From Psychrobacillus sp. NEAU-3TGS (GTDB lineage: Bacteria > Bacillota > Bacilli > Bacillales_A > Planococcaceae): a stretch of 64,000 nucleotides of DNA. The stretch lies in contig NZ_JAPNOZ010000006.1 of NCBI RefSeq assembly GCF_029955155.1, forward strand, positions 186,001 through 250,000, written 5' to 3'. Positions 48,547 through 56,429 of this stretch are shown in pieces; within the stretch, counting starts at the first letter, position 1, and the number at the start of each line of letters is the position of its first letter. Made by a program: the position numbers and the translations under genes. The notes beneath the pieces were generated by a model. That model made no database searches and was not told the origin of the DNA. It saw only the letters and a list, made by a program, of their open reading frames with translations.

Positions 48547-49992
48547 TTACTTATTTAAGATTTCTACTGTATCTTTTAAAGTTGTAACTGCACCAACATT
48601 ACCTGGGAAAATAATGTATGCAATGCCAGGAAACTTACTTTCTTCTCCGGTAAACCATACAGGAATACCTGGTTGAATTTGACCCGCTACCGTTGCACGT
48701 TTTACTTCTAATCCTTTTGTACCGATATCACTAGATGTGATACCGCCTTTTGCGACAATATAATTTGGACGCACAGTCAGTCGTTGAACAATGCTTGTAA
48801 CCGCATCGGAAATTTTAACGGATAGTTTTAATTCTTCTTCTTTTTTACCTTCACCTAGATCTAGTCTTTCACGATTCGTGTAAACAGTAACTGTTTTACC
48901 TTCACGAATGAAGTTTTCAGTAGTTGAAATCACTCGATCTATTTCTTCTTGGAATTTTTCAGGCTGCAATACAAGATGCGTATTAAATTCAATGAACTCA
49001 ATGAAATTACTTGTTTTCAATACTTCAAGCTGTTCCGTCGTTTTTTTCACATGCGATCCAACTAGGATTAATCCACCATGATTCGTTTCTTCTTGGATTA
49101 ATTCTTCCCTTGTTAACTGTGCTTTATCGCTTACTCCGCCAATTATTTTTGTTAGCGCAGCTGCACTTCGGAACATAAATTGTTTCCCTAATTTGATCGC
49201 TTTAACTAGTGCTATTACAAAGATTTCTACATCAACGTAGTCTACTGCATTGACTACAACTTTATTGAAATCCTTTACTTGCATTAATTGATTTGTAATT
49301 CCTTCAATATCAAGTGAACGTAAGCTTTCAAGTGAAATATATGTAGCATTTTCCGCTGTGAATTTGCCAGCTGATTTTTCTTCTACATATTCACCTAAAT
49401 GTGATTTTGTATAGCCGAATGTTCTGTCTTTCGCAAATTCAGTCTCTCCAGCAGGCACTAAAAACTCCCCATATTGTACGTAGTGGATATTATCTACTGT
49501 GAATCGGCCGCCTTCTTTGAAAAACGGGATAATTACCTCGCCGTCATATTGAATGTCCGAAGTTGCTTCAATTGTCTCTCTTAACACTTCTGTTTCCAGT
49601 GGATAATGACCTCTCAAAGTAGAATCTCCGCGACTAATAACGATAAATTCTTTATTTTGTTTTTTGGCTACTTCTGCAATATTCTTAGCAATATCCGTAT
49701 GCGCTTTTTTTGTTTCTGCAGCAGTAAACCCGCGAGAATTAGTTAATATAAAAAACATAGAATTCTCTTCTTGGAAACCTTTTTCCATACTTTCTACTGA
49801 CCAGTCTGTGTAAACAGAGATTCCATGAACCGTTTGTACACCTGTTGGGTCGTCATCTAGTACAATAATTTTTTTATTTAAATCGGCTAGTTCATTCACA
49901 ACCATGTCTTTTACGGTTTGTGTATCTACTGCTTGGATATTTCCTAAGACTTCCTCAGCTAATCTCTTTTCTGTACTATCTATTGTTGTCAT
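48547..49992 (-). CDS. Four-carbon acid sugar kinase family protein (DUF1537, OtnK/DtnK-like)
   Basis: 481 residues. N-terminal substrate domain begins IIVLDDDPTGVQTVHGISVY; the C-terminal nucleotide-binding domain has YIVAKGGITSSDIGTKGLEV and IIFPGNVGAVTTL. These kinases phosphorylate 3-keto-tetronates or tetronates. The middle block SRGDSTLRGHYPLETEVL is typical. Lies 3 bases after the dehydrogenase gene; translation is probably coupled. Confidence 0.92.
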   Translation of the reverse strand: MTTIDSTEKRLAEEVLGNIQAVDTQTVKDMVVNELADLNKKIIVLDDDPTGVQTVHGISVYTDWSVESMEKGFQEENSMFFILTNSRGFTAAETKKAHTDIAKNIAEVAKKQNKEFIVISRGDSTLRGHYPLETEVLRETIEATSDIQYDGEVIIPFFKEGGRFTVDNIHYVQYGEFLVPAGETEFAKDRTFGYTKSHLGEYVEEKSAGKFTAENATYISLESLRSLDIEGITNQLMQVKDFNKVVVNAVDYVDVEIFVIALVKAIKLGKQFMFRSAAALTKIIGGVSDKAQLTREELIQEETNHGGLILVGSHVKKTTEQLEVLKTSNFIEFIEFNTHLVLQPEKFQEEIDRVISTTENFIREGKTVTVYTNRERLDLGEGKKEEELKLSVKISDAVTSIVQRLTVRPNYIVAKGGITSSDIGTKGLEVKRATVAGQIQPGIPVWFTGEESKFPGIAYIIFPGNVGAVTTLKDTVEILNK

Positions 49993-49995
49993 GGT

Positions 49996-50889
49996 TTAAA
50001 CTCTCCCAACTTCAACATTTGCAAGTTTTTCAAAGTATTGCACAATACCACCGTGATCGTCTGCTGCTTTCCCGTCTACTTTTAATGCGTGGAAAATTTC
50101 TAACAGTTGGCTAGACAAAGGCATCGGTACGCCCAGACTATGAGCTGTATCCATCACGTTTGTTATGTCTTTCATGTTAATATCAATTCTTCCGCCAGCT
50201 ACGAAATTACGATCTAAGATAAGTGGAGCTTTCGCATCAAGTACTGCACTTCCTGCAAGTCCACCACGAATCGCTTGATACATTTTCTCTACATCAATAC
50301 CTGCTTTTGCAGCTAATACGAGTGCTTCAGACATCGCAGCGATGTTTAGGTTTACAATTACTTGGTTTGCTAATTTCGCAGTAGTTCCGCTTCCATTGCC
50401 ACCAACTAAAGTCACTTCTGCACCCATCGCATAAAGAACGTCTTTAACTTGCTCAAATACTTCTTCTTTACCACCGACCATAATAGCAAGCGTACCATCT
50501 TTTGCTTTTGGTTCTCCTCCACTAACAGGAGCATCTAACATTTCAACACCTTGTTTTTCAGCAATCGCAGCAATTTCTTTAGAAACAACTGGTGTTATAG
50601 AACTCATATCAATAATTACTGCACCTTTTTTTGCTCCACTTAGAACGCCGTTGTCCCCAAGTACAACTTGTTGTACGTGATGAGAAGCAGGAAGCATTGT
50701 AATAATTACGTCACTGTTTTCTCCGATTATTTTGGCTGAATCTCCAGCGGTTGCACCTGCATCTATTAAAGTTTGAACTGCCTCTTTGTTTAAGTCGTTC
50801 ACGATAACTTCGTACCCTTTAGCCAACAAGTTCAATGCCATAGGTTTCCCCATGATTCCCAAACCGATAAAACCAATTTTTTTAGACAT
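49996..50889 (-). CDS. NAD(P)-dependent beta-hydroxyacid dehydrogenase (GarR/LtnD-like)
   Basis: 297 residues. Rossmann motif GFIGLGIMGKPMALNLLAKG at residues 6-25, substrate block DAPVSGGEPKAKDG near 120 and catalytic Lys region GSGTTAKLANQ near 168. In acid-sugar operons this enzyme oxidises C2 or C3 of a tetronate; tartronate semialdehyde reductase is the alternative. First gene of the operon, with AGGAGG before it, divergent from the GntR regulator. Confidence 0.92.
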   Translation of the reverse strand: MSKKIGFIGLGIMGKPMALNLLAKGYEVIVNDLNKEAVQTLIDAGATAGDSAKIIGENSDVIITMLPASHHVQQVVLGDNGVLSGAKKGAVIIDMSSITPVVSKEIAAIAEKQGVEMLDAPVSGGEPKAKDGTLAIMVGGKEEVFEQVKDVLYAMGAEVTLVGGNGSGTTAKLANQVIVNLNIAAMSEALVLAAKAGIDVEKMYQAIRGGLAGSAVLDAKAPLILDRNFVAGGRIDINMKDITNVMDTAHSLGVPMPLSSQLLEIFHALKVDGKAADDHGGIVQYFEKLANVEVGRV

Positions 50890-50958
50890 AATTATTCCTC
50901 CTATATATGTTAGTGTTCCTAATTTGAATGTGTACCATACGTTTTAATAATCTCTATC

Positions 50959-50972
50959 TGAAACCGTTTACA
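50959..50972. promoter_or_regulatory. Catabolite-responsive element (cre) for CcpA
   Basis: TGAAACCGTTTACA matches TGWAANCGNTNWCA at every position, and its reverse complement does too. It lies 70 bases before the dehydrogenase start, as expected for glucose repression of a carbon-source operon. HprK and Crh, which control CcpA, are encoded at 15.2 kb and at the left edge. Confidence 0.75.
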
Positions 50973-50990
50973 ATAACTTTAACATTTTAT

Positions 50991-51041
50991 ATTGTATACT
51001 CTTTTCATTATTTTGTATACATTTTTGTTTATTTCGTACAC
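50991..51041. promoter_or_regulatory. Three phased GTATAC operators for the GntR regulator
   Basis: ATTGTATACT (GTATAC at 50994), TTTGTATACA (51015) and TTCGTACAC (51036) are each 21 bases apart, putting them on one face of the helix. They sit between the regulator and its divergent operon, the usual place for an FCD-GntR operator. Confidence 0.6.
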
Positions 51042-51131
51042 TAAATGGACACTTTATAGATTAGTACTTTCTTTCCTTAATTTATTTTGATAAATTTGAT
51101 AGTAATGAAATAGATAATTGGAGTGAAAGCA

Positions 51132-51767
51132 ATGACTCAGTACGATAAAAATTCTCGCTTTGCTTCCAAACAAGCATATGAGGTAATTCGTGATCGGATA
51201 TTGAATGGAGATATGCCAGGTGGCACAAAAATTGTCGAAGAAAAATTAGCCGCTGAATTAGGATTTAGCCGGACCCCTATTAGAGAATCATTGCGACAAT
51301 TAAATTATGAAGGGCTTATCGTCAATAAAAAGGTCGTACAGCCTACAGAAAAAGATTTACGAAACTTGTTTCAAGTAAGAAGTCTACTAGAAGGATTCTC
51401 AGCAAAAGCAGCAGCAACCTATTTACCAGAAGAAGATTTAAACGCTCTTTCTAATTGCATAAAAGTAGGAAGAGAAGGAACTATGGAAGAAATCATGGAT
51501 GCAAATGAACGTTTTCATGAAATTATTGTTCAAGCCAGCGGTAACGCACTTATGATAGACACTATTCATCGTATGAAATCCATTATCTATCTTTTTCGTA
51601 AGACCGTGGTGCTTTATAATCGCCCTCGATTAATAGATGAGCATGAGGAAATTTATGAATCGATTAAAGCAAGAGATGGCGAGAATGCGAAGAAACTAAT
51701 GGAAGACCATCTGAAAGAGGATTTAGATTTTTGTCTGCATATATTAAATAGTTCAAAAAACGCATAA
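51132..51767 (+). CDS. GntR family (FCD domain) transcriptional regulator
   Basis: 211 residues from the ATG at 51132, 8 bases after GGAG; the GTG at 51123 overlaps that site. Winged HTH EEKLAAELGFSRTPIRESLR near residues 37-56 and an all-helical FCD effector domain with metal-binding pattern (DANERFHEIIV, HEEIYESIKARD, MEDHLKEDL). Likely local repressor of the acid-sugar operon, with a pathway intermediate as inducer. Confidence 0.92.
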   Translation: MTQYDKNSRFASKQAYEVIRDRILNGDMPGGTKIVEEKLAAELGFSRTPIRESLRQLNYEGLIVNKKVVQPTEKDLRNLFQVRSLLEGFSAKAAATYLPEEDLNALSNCIKVGREGTMEEIMDANERFHEIIVQASGNALMIDTIHRMKSIIYLFRKTVVLYNRPRLIDEHEEIYESIKARDGENAKKLMEDHLKEDLDFCLHILNSSKNA

Positions 51768-51770
51768 AAA

Positions 51771-51818
51771 AAGGTAACAAATAAGCTATTCCCCCTGCTC
51801 ATTTGTTACCTTCTTTTT
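51771..51818 (+). terminator. Terminator of the GntR gene
   Basis: AAGGTAACAAAT (51771-51782) pairs with ATTTGTTACCTT (51801-51812), then CTTTTT. Confidence 0.85.
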
Positions 51819-51823
51819 GTATG

Positions 51824-52105
51824 TTATAGTCTAATAAAAACCTCTGTACCATCTTTCGCCTGAACGTCAACAATCTCAAGTCCTCTATGACTTTTTAATT
51901 CTTTCACAATTTTCCCTAGTTCCTTTTTGTCTAATTGCGGAATCGTAAATGTCATTTCTTTTTCCTTCATAGATTCCTTTATCCATTTATTCATTTGCTT
52001 ATGCAAAAACTCTGAAGAAAGTAGGAGAATACCTAGATTTATGAATAAATACGGAACAGGAAGAGAAAACCGTATCCCTTCTGTTTTTACTTTTACGCTA
52101 ATCAT
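51824..52105 (-). CDS. Small hypothetical membrane-associated protein
   Basis: 93 residues with one hydrophobic stretch near 15-32 (LPVPYLFINLGILLLSSE) and a C-terminal domain DKKELGKIVKELKSHRGLEI. The ending resembles the C-terminus of the next gene upstream (both finish with a GD/DGTEV-type beta strand). No family recognised. Third gene of the DUF2089 operon, 9 bases after the previous one. Confidence 0.7.
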   Translation of the reverse strand: MISVKVKTEGIRFSLPVPYLFINLGILLLSSEFLHKQMNKWIKESMKEKEMTFTIPQLDKKELGKIVKELKSHRGLEIVDVQAKDGTEVFIRL

Positions 52106-52114
52106 ATTATCGCT

Positions 52115-52495
52115 CTACTCAATCGTAACGGAAACTGTATCGCCATTTGCTGATTTAACATCCACGATTTGTCCGTCTAGTTCATTTTCAATCGCTTCCA
52201 AGATCAAGCTGATATCAATATCCTTTACATATTTCTCCGACTGCGGAATGCTAGAGGCAATACTGTGTCCAGCCTTAAGAACAACCTTCACTAGCTTAAT
52301 CGGCAAATTGACTGTAACATTATCATTTTCTGCTGAAACTACTCGTACTTTCAATGTTTTATCGGTATATGATTTTGGCGAAGGGGTGCTATCAGAGTCT
52401 CTTTCCTTTAAAACTTGGATAAGTTCAGAGGCTTTCCCCGCATCTACTTTCCCTTCCTGTACCATTGTTAATACTTTTTCAATTTCAGTTTTCAT
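52115..52495 (-). CDS. Hypothetical protein with YvlB/SHOCT-like N-terminus
   Basis: 126 residues. Starts MKTEIEKVLTMVQEGKVDAG, then KASELIQVLKE, the short amphipathic helix pair also found in YvlB. The C-terminal part has a charged beta-rich segment (LKVRVVSAENDNVTVNLPIK). Function unknown. Between the DUF2089 gene and a small membrane protein gene, spacing 12 and 9 bases. Confidence 0.75.
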   Translation of the reverse strand: MKTEIEKVLTMVQEGKVDAGKASELIQVLKERDSDSTPSPKSYTDKTLKVRVVSAENDNVTVNLPIKLVKVVLKAGHSIASSIPQSEKYVKDIDISLILEAIENELDGQIVDVKSANGDTVSVTIE

Positions 52496-52507
52496 CTTTC
52501 ATTCCCC

Positions 52508-52873
52508 CTATTCATCTTTTAAAAGTTTTAACGCTTCTTCTGATGTTATTTCTCCATTTTCTAGCATTGCAATTACCTTTTTTTCATCTACTTCATTTTT
52601 CTTCTTCGCTTCGTATCCGAGAGAGCTAACAACCTCATTTAGTTTCCCACGGACTGTTGGATAGGAAATTCCAAGCTCCTTTTCCACTTCCTTAATATTT
52701 CCTCTACATGTAAGAAATACTTCTACAAATCGTAGCTGTTCACTGGATAAGGATGCCATTTTTGATAATTCAAATTCGTTTTCAATTGTTGTGTGACAAT
52801 GCGAGCAGTGCAGCTTTGTAATTTTTAATGTTTCACTACAAACAGGACACTGACTAATAACTTGATAAGCCAT
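52508..52873 (-). CDS. DUF2089 family protein, zinc ribbon plus HTH-like region
   Basis: 121 residues. Zinc ribbon CPVCSETLKITKLHCSHC at residues 9-26, then an HTH-like segment (VEKELGISYPTVRGKLNEVV) and the C-terminal helix pair EKKVIAMLENGEITSEEALK shared with YvlB-type proteins. Probably a DNA-binding regulator of its own three-gene operon. GGAGG precedes the ATG. Confidence 0.82.
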   Translation of the reverse strand: MAYQVISQCPVCSETLKITKLHCSHCHTTIENEFELSKMASLSSEQLRFVEVFLTCRGNIKEVEKELGISYPTVRGKLNEVVSSLGYEAKKKNEVDEKKVIAMLENGEITSEEALKLLKDE

Positions 52874-53019
52874 AAGAGCTGTTCACTCCCTCCTTTCATT
52901 TGTATTCATCATATAGCATTAATAACACAAATTCAATATGTAAATTAAATAAATAAATAAAAATAATATAAAATGTTGATAATTTTAATTCACACTTTAA
53001 TAACGGGTGAATATGGCAT

Positions 53020-53060
53020 AAAAAACATCTTCTTCTACGGGCTATTTGTAGACGAAGATG
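53020..53060 (-). terminator. Terminator of fabZ
   Basis: On the minus strand CATCTTCGTCTAC pairs with GTAGAAGAAGATG (53026-53060, one mismatch), then TTTTTT. Confidence 0.82.
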
Positions 53061-53103
53061 CTTTTTTATTTTGTAGCATTGAATAATAGTAATGTAATTA
53101 ATA

Positions 53104-53532
53104 TTAATCACCAAATGCAAATACTAGTTCTAACTCACAAACCGATTCTCCATCAACGGTAGCAATACCTTTTCCCTTTCCAATAAGGCCTTTTATACGA
53201 GTAATTTCCACTTCTAAACGAAGCTGATCGCCCGGTTTTACTTGTCGTTTAAATCGACATTTATCTATTCCCGCTAGCAAACCTAACCGACCTTTGTTCC
53301 CTTCTTTCGTTAGCATCGCAACTGCACTGACTTGCGCTAATGCTTCCACTATTAATACACCAGGCATTACAGGATAATTAGGAAAGTGCCCCTTAAAAAA
53401 ATCTTCATTTATAGTTACATTTTTTATACCAACTGCTCTTCTTCCCTCTTCTACTTCCAAAATTCTGTCTACTAAAAGAAATGGATAACGATGTTTTATA
53501 ATAGTTTGCAGTTCTTGTGTATCAATCAACAT
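53104..53532 (-). CDS. fabZ: 3-hydroxyacyl-ACP dehydratase FabZ
   Basis: 142 residues, hot-dog fold. Catalytic His in [12 protein letters not shown] near residue 14, and the active-site loop [20 protein letters not shown] near 49-68 with the catalytic Glu. Dehydrates beta-hydroxyacyl-ACP in fatty acid elongation. Single gene with its own terminator. Confidence 0.96.
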   Translation of the reverse strand: MLIDTQELQTIIKHRYPFLLVDRILEVEEGRRAVGIKNVTINEDFFKGHFPNYPVMPGVLIVEALAQVSAVAMLTKEGNKGRLGLLAGIDKCRFKRQVKPGDQLRLEVEITRIKGLIGKGKGIATVDGESVCELELVFAFGD

Positions 53533-53666
53533 GAAATCTTCCTTCCTTGTTTATTGCCTATATTATAGCATCTAGTGTTAGTAGTAGGTATAAAATTAAA
53601 GTATTTTAAGATAAAAAATGTTTAGGAATAGAATTTTTAAAGATTATTTGGAGTAGGTTTCGGAAC

Positions 53667-53712
53667 TCGCAAGATACCTTTTAAGAATCGCAAATAGCAC
53701 TCGAAAATCGCA
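53667..53712 (+). repeat. Three TCGCA words spaced 21 and 20 bases
   Basis: TCGCA starts at 53667, 53688 and 53708. Surrounding positions are not conserved. In the 282-base gap between the anti-sigma gene and fabZ, which holds nothing else clear. Too short to be strong on its own; it fits the style of the arrays at 46.1 and 57.6 kb. Confidence 0.4.
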
Positions 53713-53814
53713 TGTTACTTATGATGCCTCTTATTTTGTTTTGAAACGATGCCTTCTGTCTACAAAATTAATAGATGAGGAATTTTTTATTTCTGTCTAC
53801 CTTTAATTACTGTT

Positions 53815-55386
53815 CTATTCATATAATGGAATTCTCCACTTTTCCTCTAGTTCAAAAAAACTAGTTGCAGTTAGCAGATGTAAAGACATTTCATCTGATA
53901 CCTTAGCTAAACCATTAGTTTTGAAATAGATAGTTCGCCTAAAATTTCCATTTCCTTTTTCAGTAGTTTCATTATCTATTCTATAAGCCCTTTCAGTATC
54001 GCCCTTCAACACCCAATTACCTAATACTGCTGCATTGCTTTCTTGACTCACTTCCATTTCTATTTCAAAAAAAGCTGAGTCATCTGCGCTTACAGCATTC
54101 TGTAGTTTCGCTTTCTTAATTGTTACTGTATTACCCATATATTCAAATGACACTGGATTGTCCTCTATTTTGGCGGGATTAAACTTAACCGAGAAATCAG
54201 TAGGAACGACTTTATATACACCCTCCAAGACAAAGGTAAGTTTGCTATCCACTTTTTCTGGTACAAATGATTCCTTCCATGCTGCATGACCTAATTTTCC
54301 TTTGCCCTTAGCAGAACTTATAATTAGTTTATCGTCATTTGGTTCCTTATTGGTAAAGGGTGAAAACTTTAGAATAACTTTCTTCTCTTCATTTTCTATA
54401 TAATATTTAATAGATGTTCCAAAATTGAGTAGCTCGCTTACGTTATATCCAAATTCTTCTTTTAAATATTTTAGCTTTTCTTCTGCTTCAACTAATTCAG
54501 AAGTTTGATAAGCTGTCTCATATAATAATGTATTAGAAGTAGGAGCATATTGTATTTCTTTTAAAATAACTTCTACCCCATCAATATTTTGGGCAGCATT
54601 ATTTAGAAGAACCTTTCTTGTCTCTTTCTCTTTGTCTGCTACTTCTACTGGTATTTCTAGCTCCCAATTCCCCTGCTTGCCATTCAACTCAACTAGATGA
54701 AATTTGATCGTTACCTTTTCTAATCCAGGTTCATCATTAATAAACACTTGCAAAGAATTATAATCCAAGCCATTATCCATTCTATAACCCATACTATAAT
54801 TGTAAGAACCATTATAACCAGTAACAGAAATGATATTTCCATTGTCTGATATATTTGGTCGCTCCGCTATACCATTTTCATTAATAACTTGAATAGACAA
54901 TGCTACTCGTGATGAATCTATAATTATATCTTCAACTTTGAATGTAAGACCCTGATCAGATACTTCTAGATCAAGCCTTTTTTCTAACCCTTCATCTGAT
55001 GCCATCTGCAATCCTTCATCTACCTGTTTTGTACTAAACAAACCACCTATAAATTGAGCAAAGCTAGGGCTAATTGTAGCCGTTAAACTAAGTGCCAATA
55101 AAATTCCCGCTGCTAATATTAATATCCGTTTGACCAATTGGCTATTTCTTCTTGCTTTTTTCTCCCTGTATGGCTCCAGTTGATCCAAGACAATAGATGC
55201 AAAATCATCTGATAATGTTGGTGATTGTAAGCTATCTTTTAAAAATTGATCTTCCACTTTAAATAATTGAACGATACTTGTACACGAATCACAAGTTTCT
55301 AAATGTTGTTTTATTTGGATATGTTCTTGTTCTGTTAGCAAGTTATCAACGTACTGCGAAAGTTTATCTGCCTTTGGACAGTTCAT
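53815..55386 (-). CDS. Anti-sigma factor, zinc-finger and DUF4179 domains
   Basis: 523 residues. N-terminal cytosolic zinc-binding anti-sigma domain with HxxxCxxC (HLETCDSC near residue 28), one membrane span (RILILAAGILLALSLTATIS near 85-104) and a large extracytoplasmic DUF4179-type region. It should hold the sigma factor encoded just upstream and release it on an envelope signal. Overlaps the sigma gene by 23 bases. Confidence 0.9.
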   Translation of the reverse strand: MNCPKADKLSQYVDNLLTEQEHIQIKQHLETCDSCTSIVQLFKVEDQFLKDSLQSPTLSDDFASIVLDQLEPYREKKARRNSQLVKRILILAAGILLALSLTATISPSFAQFIGGLFSTKQVDEGLQMASDEGLEKRLDLEVSDQGLTFKVEDIIIDSSRVALSIQVINENGIAERPNISDNGNIISVTGYNGSYNYSMGYRMDNGLDYNSLQVFINDEPGLEKVTIKFHLVELNGKQGNWELEIPVEVADKEKETRKVLLNNAAQNIDGVEVILKEIQYAPTSNTLLYETAYQTSELVEAEEKLKYLKEEFGYNVSELLNFGTSIKYYIENEEKKVILKFSPFTNKEPNDDKLIISSAKGKGKLGHAAWKESFVPEKVDSKLTFVLEGVYKVVPTDFSVKFNPAKIEDNPVSFEYMGNTVTIKKAKLQNAVSADDSAFFEIEMEVSQESNAAVLGNWVLKGDTERAYRIDNETTEKGNGNFRRTIYFKTNGLAKVSDEMSLHLLTATSFFELEEKWRIPLYE

Positions 55387-55930
55387 AAAAATAGCCTCCT
55401 TCGCGTTTTACAGTGTCTCTCATTTTTTTCTTCGCTCGATGCAGTTTATTTCGAACATCGGAGAGAGGAATTTCAATTAGCTCGCTTATTTCTTTATAGC
55501 TCAGTTCATTTACATATCTTAGAAGAATAATCATCCGCTCATCCTCCGGTAGAGTTGCAATAAGTCTTTCTAGCTGTCTGCTTTTCTCTTTATTCAAAAA
55601 TACAACTTCTGGATGGTTGGTATTCACAATCTTCTCTTCATTTATTTCAACTTGCTTCATCTTGTAGCTTTTTTTACGAAATTCATCCATACAATGATTG
55701 ATTGCCACTCTATAGATCCAACTAGAAAAAGAACCTTTTTGATCATATTTATCTAGCTGATGATACACTTTGATAAAAGCTTCCTGTACTAAATCCTGTG
55801 CATTCTGAGGATTTCTTGTCATTCGTAATATCGTTGCATATATTCTATTTTTATATTTATTAATAATATGTGCGTATGCTTGTTTGTTTCCAGACAGCAC
55901 TTCCTGGATCCACTGCAGCTCTTCTTCCAT
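55364..55930 (-). CDS. ECF-type RNA polymerase sigma factor
   Basis: 188 residues from the ATG at 55930, 5 bases after AAGGAGG; an ATG at 55978 lies upstream of that site. Region 2 with ILRMTRNPQNAQDLVQEAFI near 36-55 and GSFSSWIYRVAINHCMDEFR; region 4 near 138-175 with ELSYKEISELIEIPLSDVRN. Related to the SigV/SigW/SigX group. Co-transcribed with its anti-sigma factor. Confidence 0.93.
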   Translation of the reverse strand: MEEELQWIQEVLSGNKQAYAHIINKYKNRIYATILRMTRNPQNAQDLVQEAFIKVYHQLDKYDQKGSFSSWIYRVAINHCMDEFRKKSYKMKQVEINEEKIVNTNHPEVVFLNKEKSRQLERLIATLPEDERMIILLRYVNELSYKEISELIEIPLSDVRNKLHRAKKKMRDTVKREGGYFYELSKGR

Positions 55931-55989
55931 ATTTACCTCCTTGCTAAAACGACCATGCGCATGTCTCGTTTTGAACACTCATCTATACT

Positions 55990-56016
55990 AACGAGTATAC
56001 TTTCATAATAATTTCA
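55990..56016 (-). promoter_or_regulatory. Possible self-recognised ECF promoter
   Basis: On the minus strand TGAAAT (56011-56016), 17 bases, CGTT (55990-55993), similar to the TGAAAC-N16-CGT type used by SigW-like factors. It lies about 60 bases before the sigma gene. Confidence 0.4.
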
Positions 56017-56070
56017 CGCTGTTAAAAATAAAATCCATTTCCATCATGTTATCTGATTACTTGAAAAACA

Positions 56071-56099
56071 AATAACTCACACGTATACTTAAGGTAACA
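56071..56099 (+). promoter_or_regulatory. Promoter of antitoxin RNA 2
   Basis: TTGAAA (56071-56076), 17-base spacer, TATACT (56094-56099). Same -35 and spacing as the antitoxin promoter at 29572-29600, opposite strand. Confidence 0.75.
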
Positions 56100-56111
56100 A
56101 GAGAGTAAAAT

Positions 56112-56147
56112 AAAAAAGGTCGTATGATGCGCTAACATCATACGACC
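56112..56147 (-). terminator. Terminator of toxin mRNA 2
   Basis: GGTCGTATGATG (56118-56129) pairs perfectly with CATCATACGACC (56136-56147); on the minus strand six T follow. Confidence 0.85.
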
Positions 56148-56194
56148 AAATATAATAGTAGGTTCCCTTCAAGGGGATTGGCTATTGAATAGGT

Positions 56195-56237
56195 AATAAC
56201 CCAACCGAGCGCTCAACTCAAGGATGGGTTATTTTTT
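56195..56237 (+). terminator. Terminator of antitoxin RNA 2
   Basis: AATAACCCA (56195-56203) pairs with TGGGTTATT (56225-56233), followed by TTTT. Directly past the end of the toxin reading frame. Confidence 0.78.
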
Positions 56238-56319
56238 ATGGTTAAATGACAGAATTACTACGATTAATGTTGCAAAAGCTACCGCAAACATCAAACATCA
56301 ATGCTTCGAATACTGACAC
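56229..56319 (-). pseudogene. Type I toxin 2, frame disrupted
   Basis: From GTG at 56319 (AAGGGGG 7 bases upstream) the frame reads VSVFEALMF, then leaves the family and stops early. One base on, the frame MFAVAFATLIVVILSFNHKK runs to TAA at 56229-56231. Removing one G at TTTGATG gives SVFEALMFMFAVAFATLIVV, a match to toxin 1. So the toxin is a frameshifted copy or one base is wrong. GGCGCACTCCC and GGGGGTGTGCC can pair and hide the ribosome site, as usual in type I toxins. Confidence 0.72.
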
Positions 56320-56384
56320 GGGCACACCCCCTTCCTAACGGGAGTGCGCCGACCACCCTTGAGCTACCTGCCTATTATCTTTTA

Positions 56385-56393
56385 ATAATACCA
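56385..56393 (-). promoter_or_regulatory. Extended -10 promoter of toxin 2
   Basis: TGGTATTAT on the minus strand, in the context AACGTATGTATGG, nearly identical to the toxin 1 promoter context at 29231. Confidence 0.6.
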
Positions 56394-56429
56394 TACATAC
56401 GTTCCATTAAATTTTAGCACTACCGTTAA

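Larger units (their letters stand above)
56106..56237 (+). ncRNA. Antisense antitoxin RNA 2 (predicted, about 130 nt)
   Basis: Bounded by the promoter above and the terminator at 56195-56237. It is complementary to the 3' untranslated region and last codons of toxin 2. It begins with the perfect hairpin that is the toxin terminator and contains GGTTCCCTTCAAGGGGATTG. The 5' end is inferred. Confidence 0.68.

Noticed and set aside
51927-52664. 245-residue plus-strand frame across three small genes
   Set aside because: Rich in Ser/Phe/Ile as expected for the complement of charged helical proteins; the minus-strand genes have ribosome sites and recognisable domains.
52896-53120. 74-residue frame upstream of the DUF2089 gene
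   Set aside because: Covers the fabZ terminator and AT-rich DNA, no ribosome site, no family signal.
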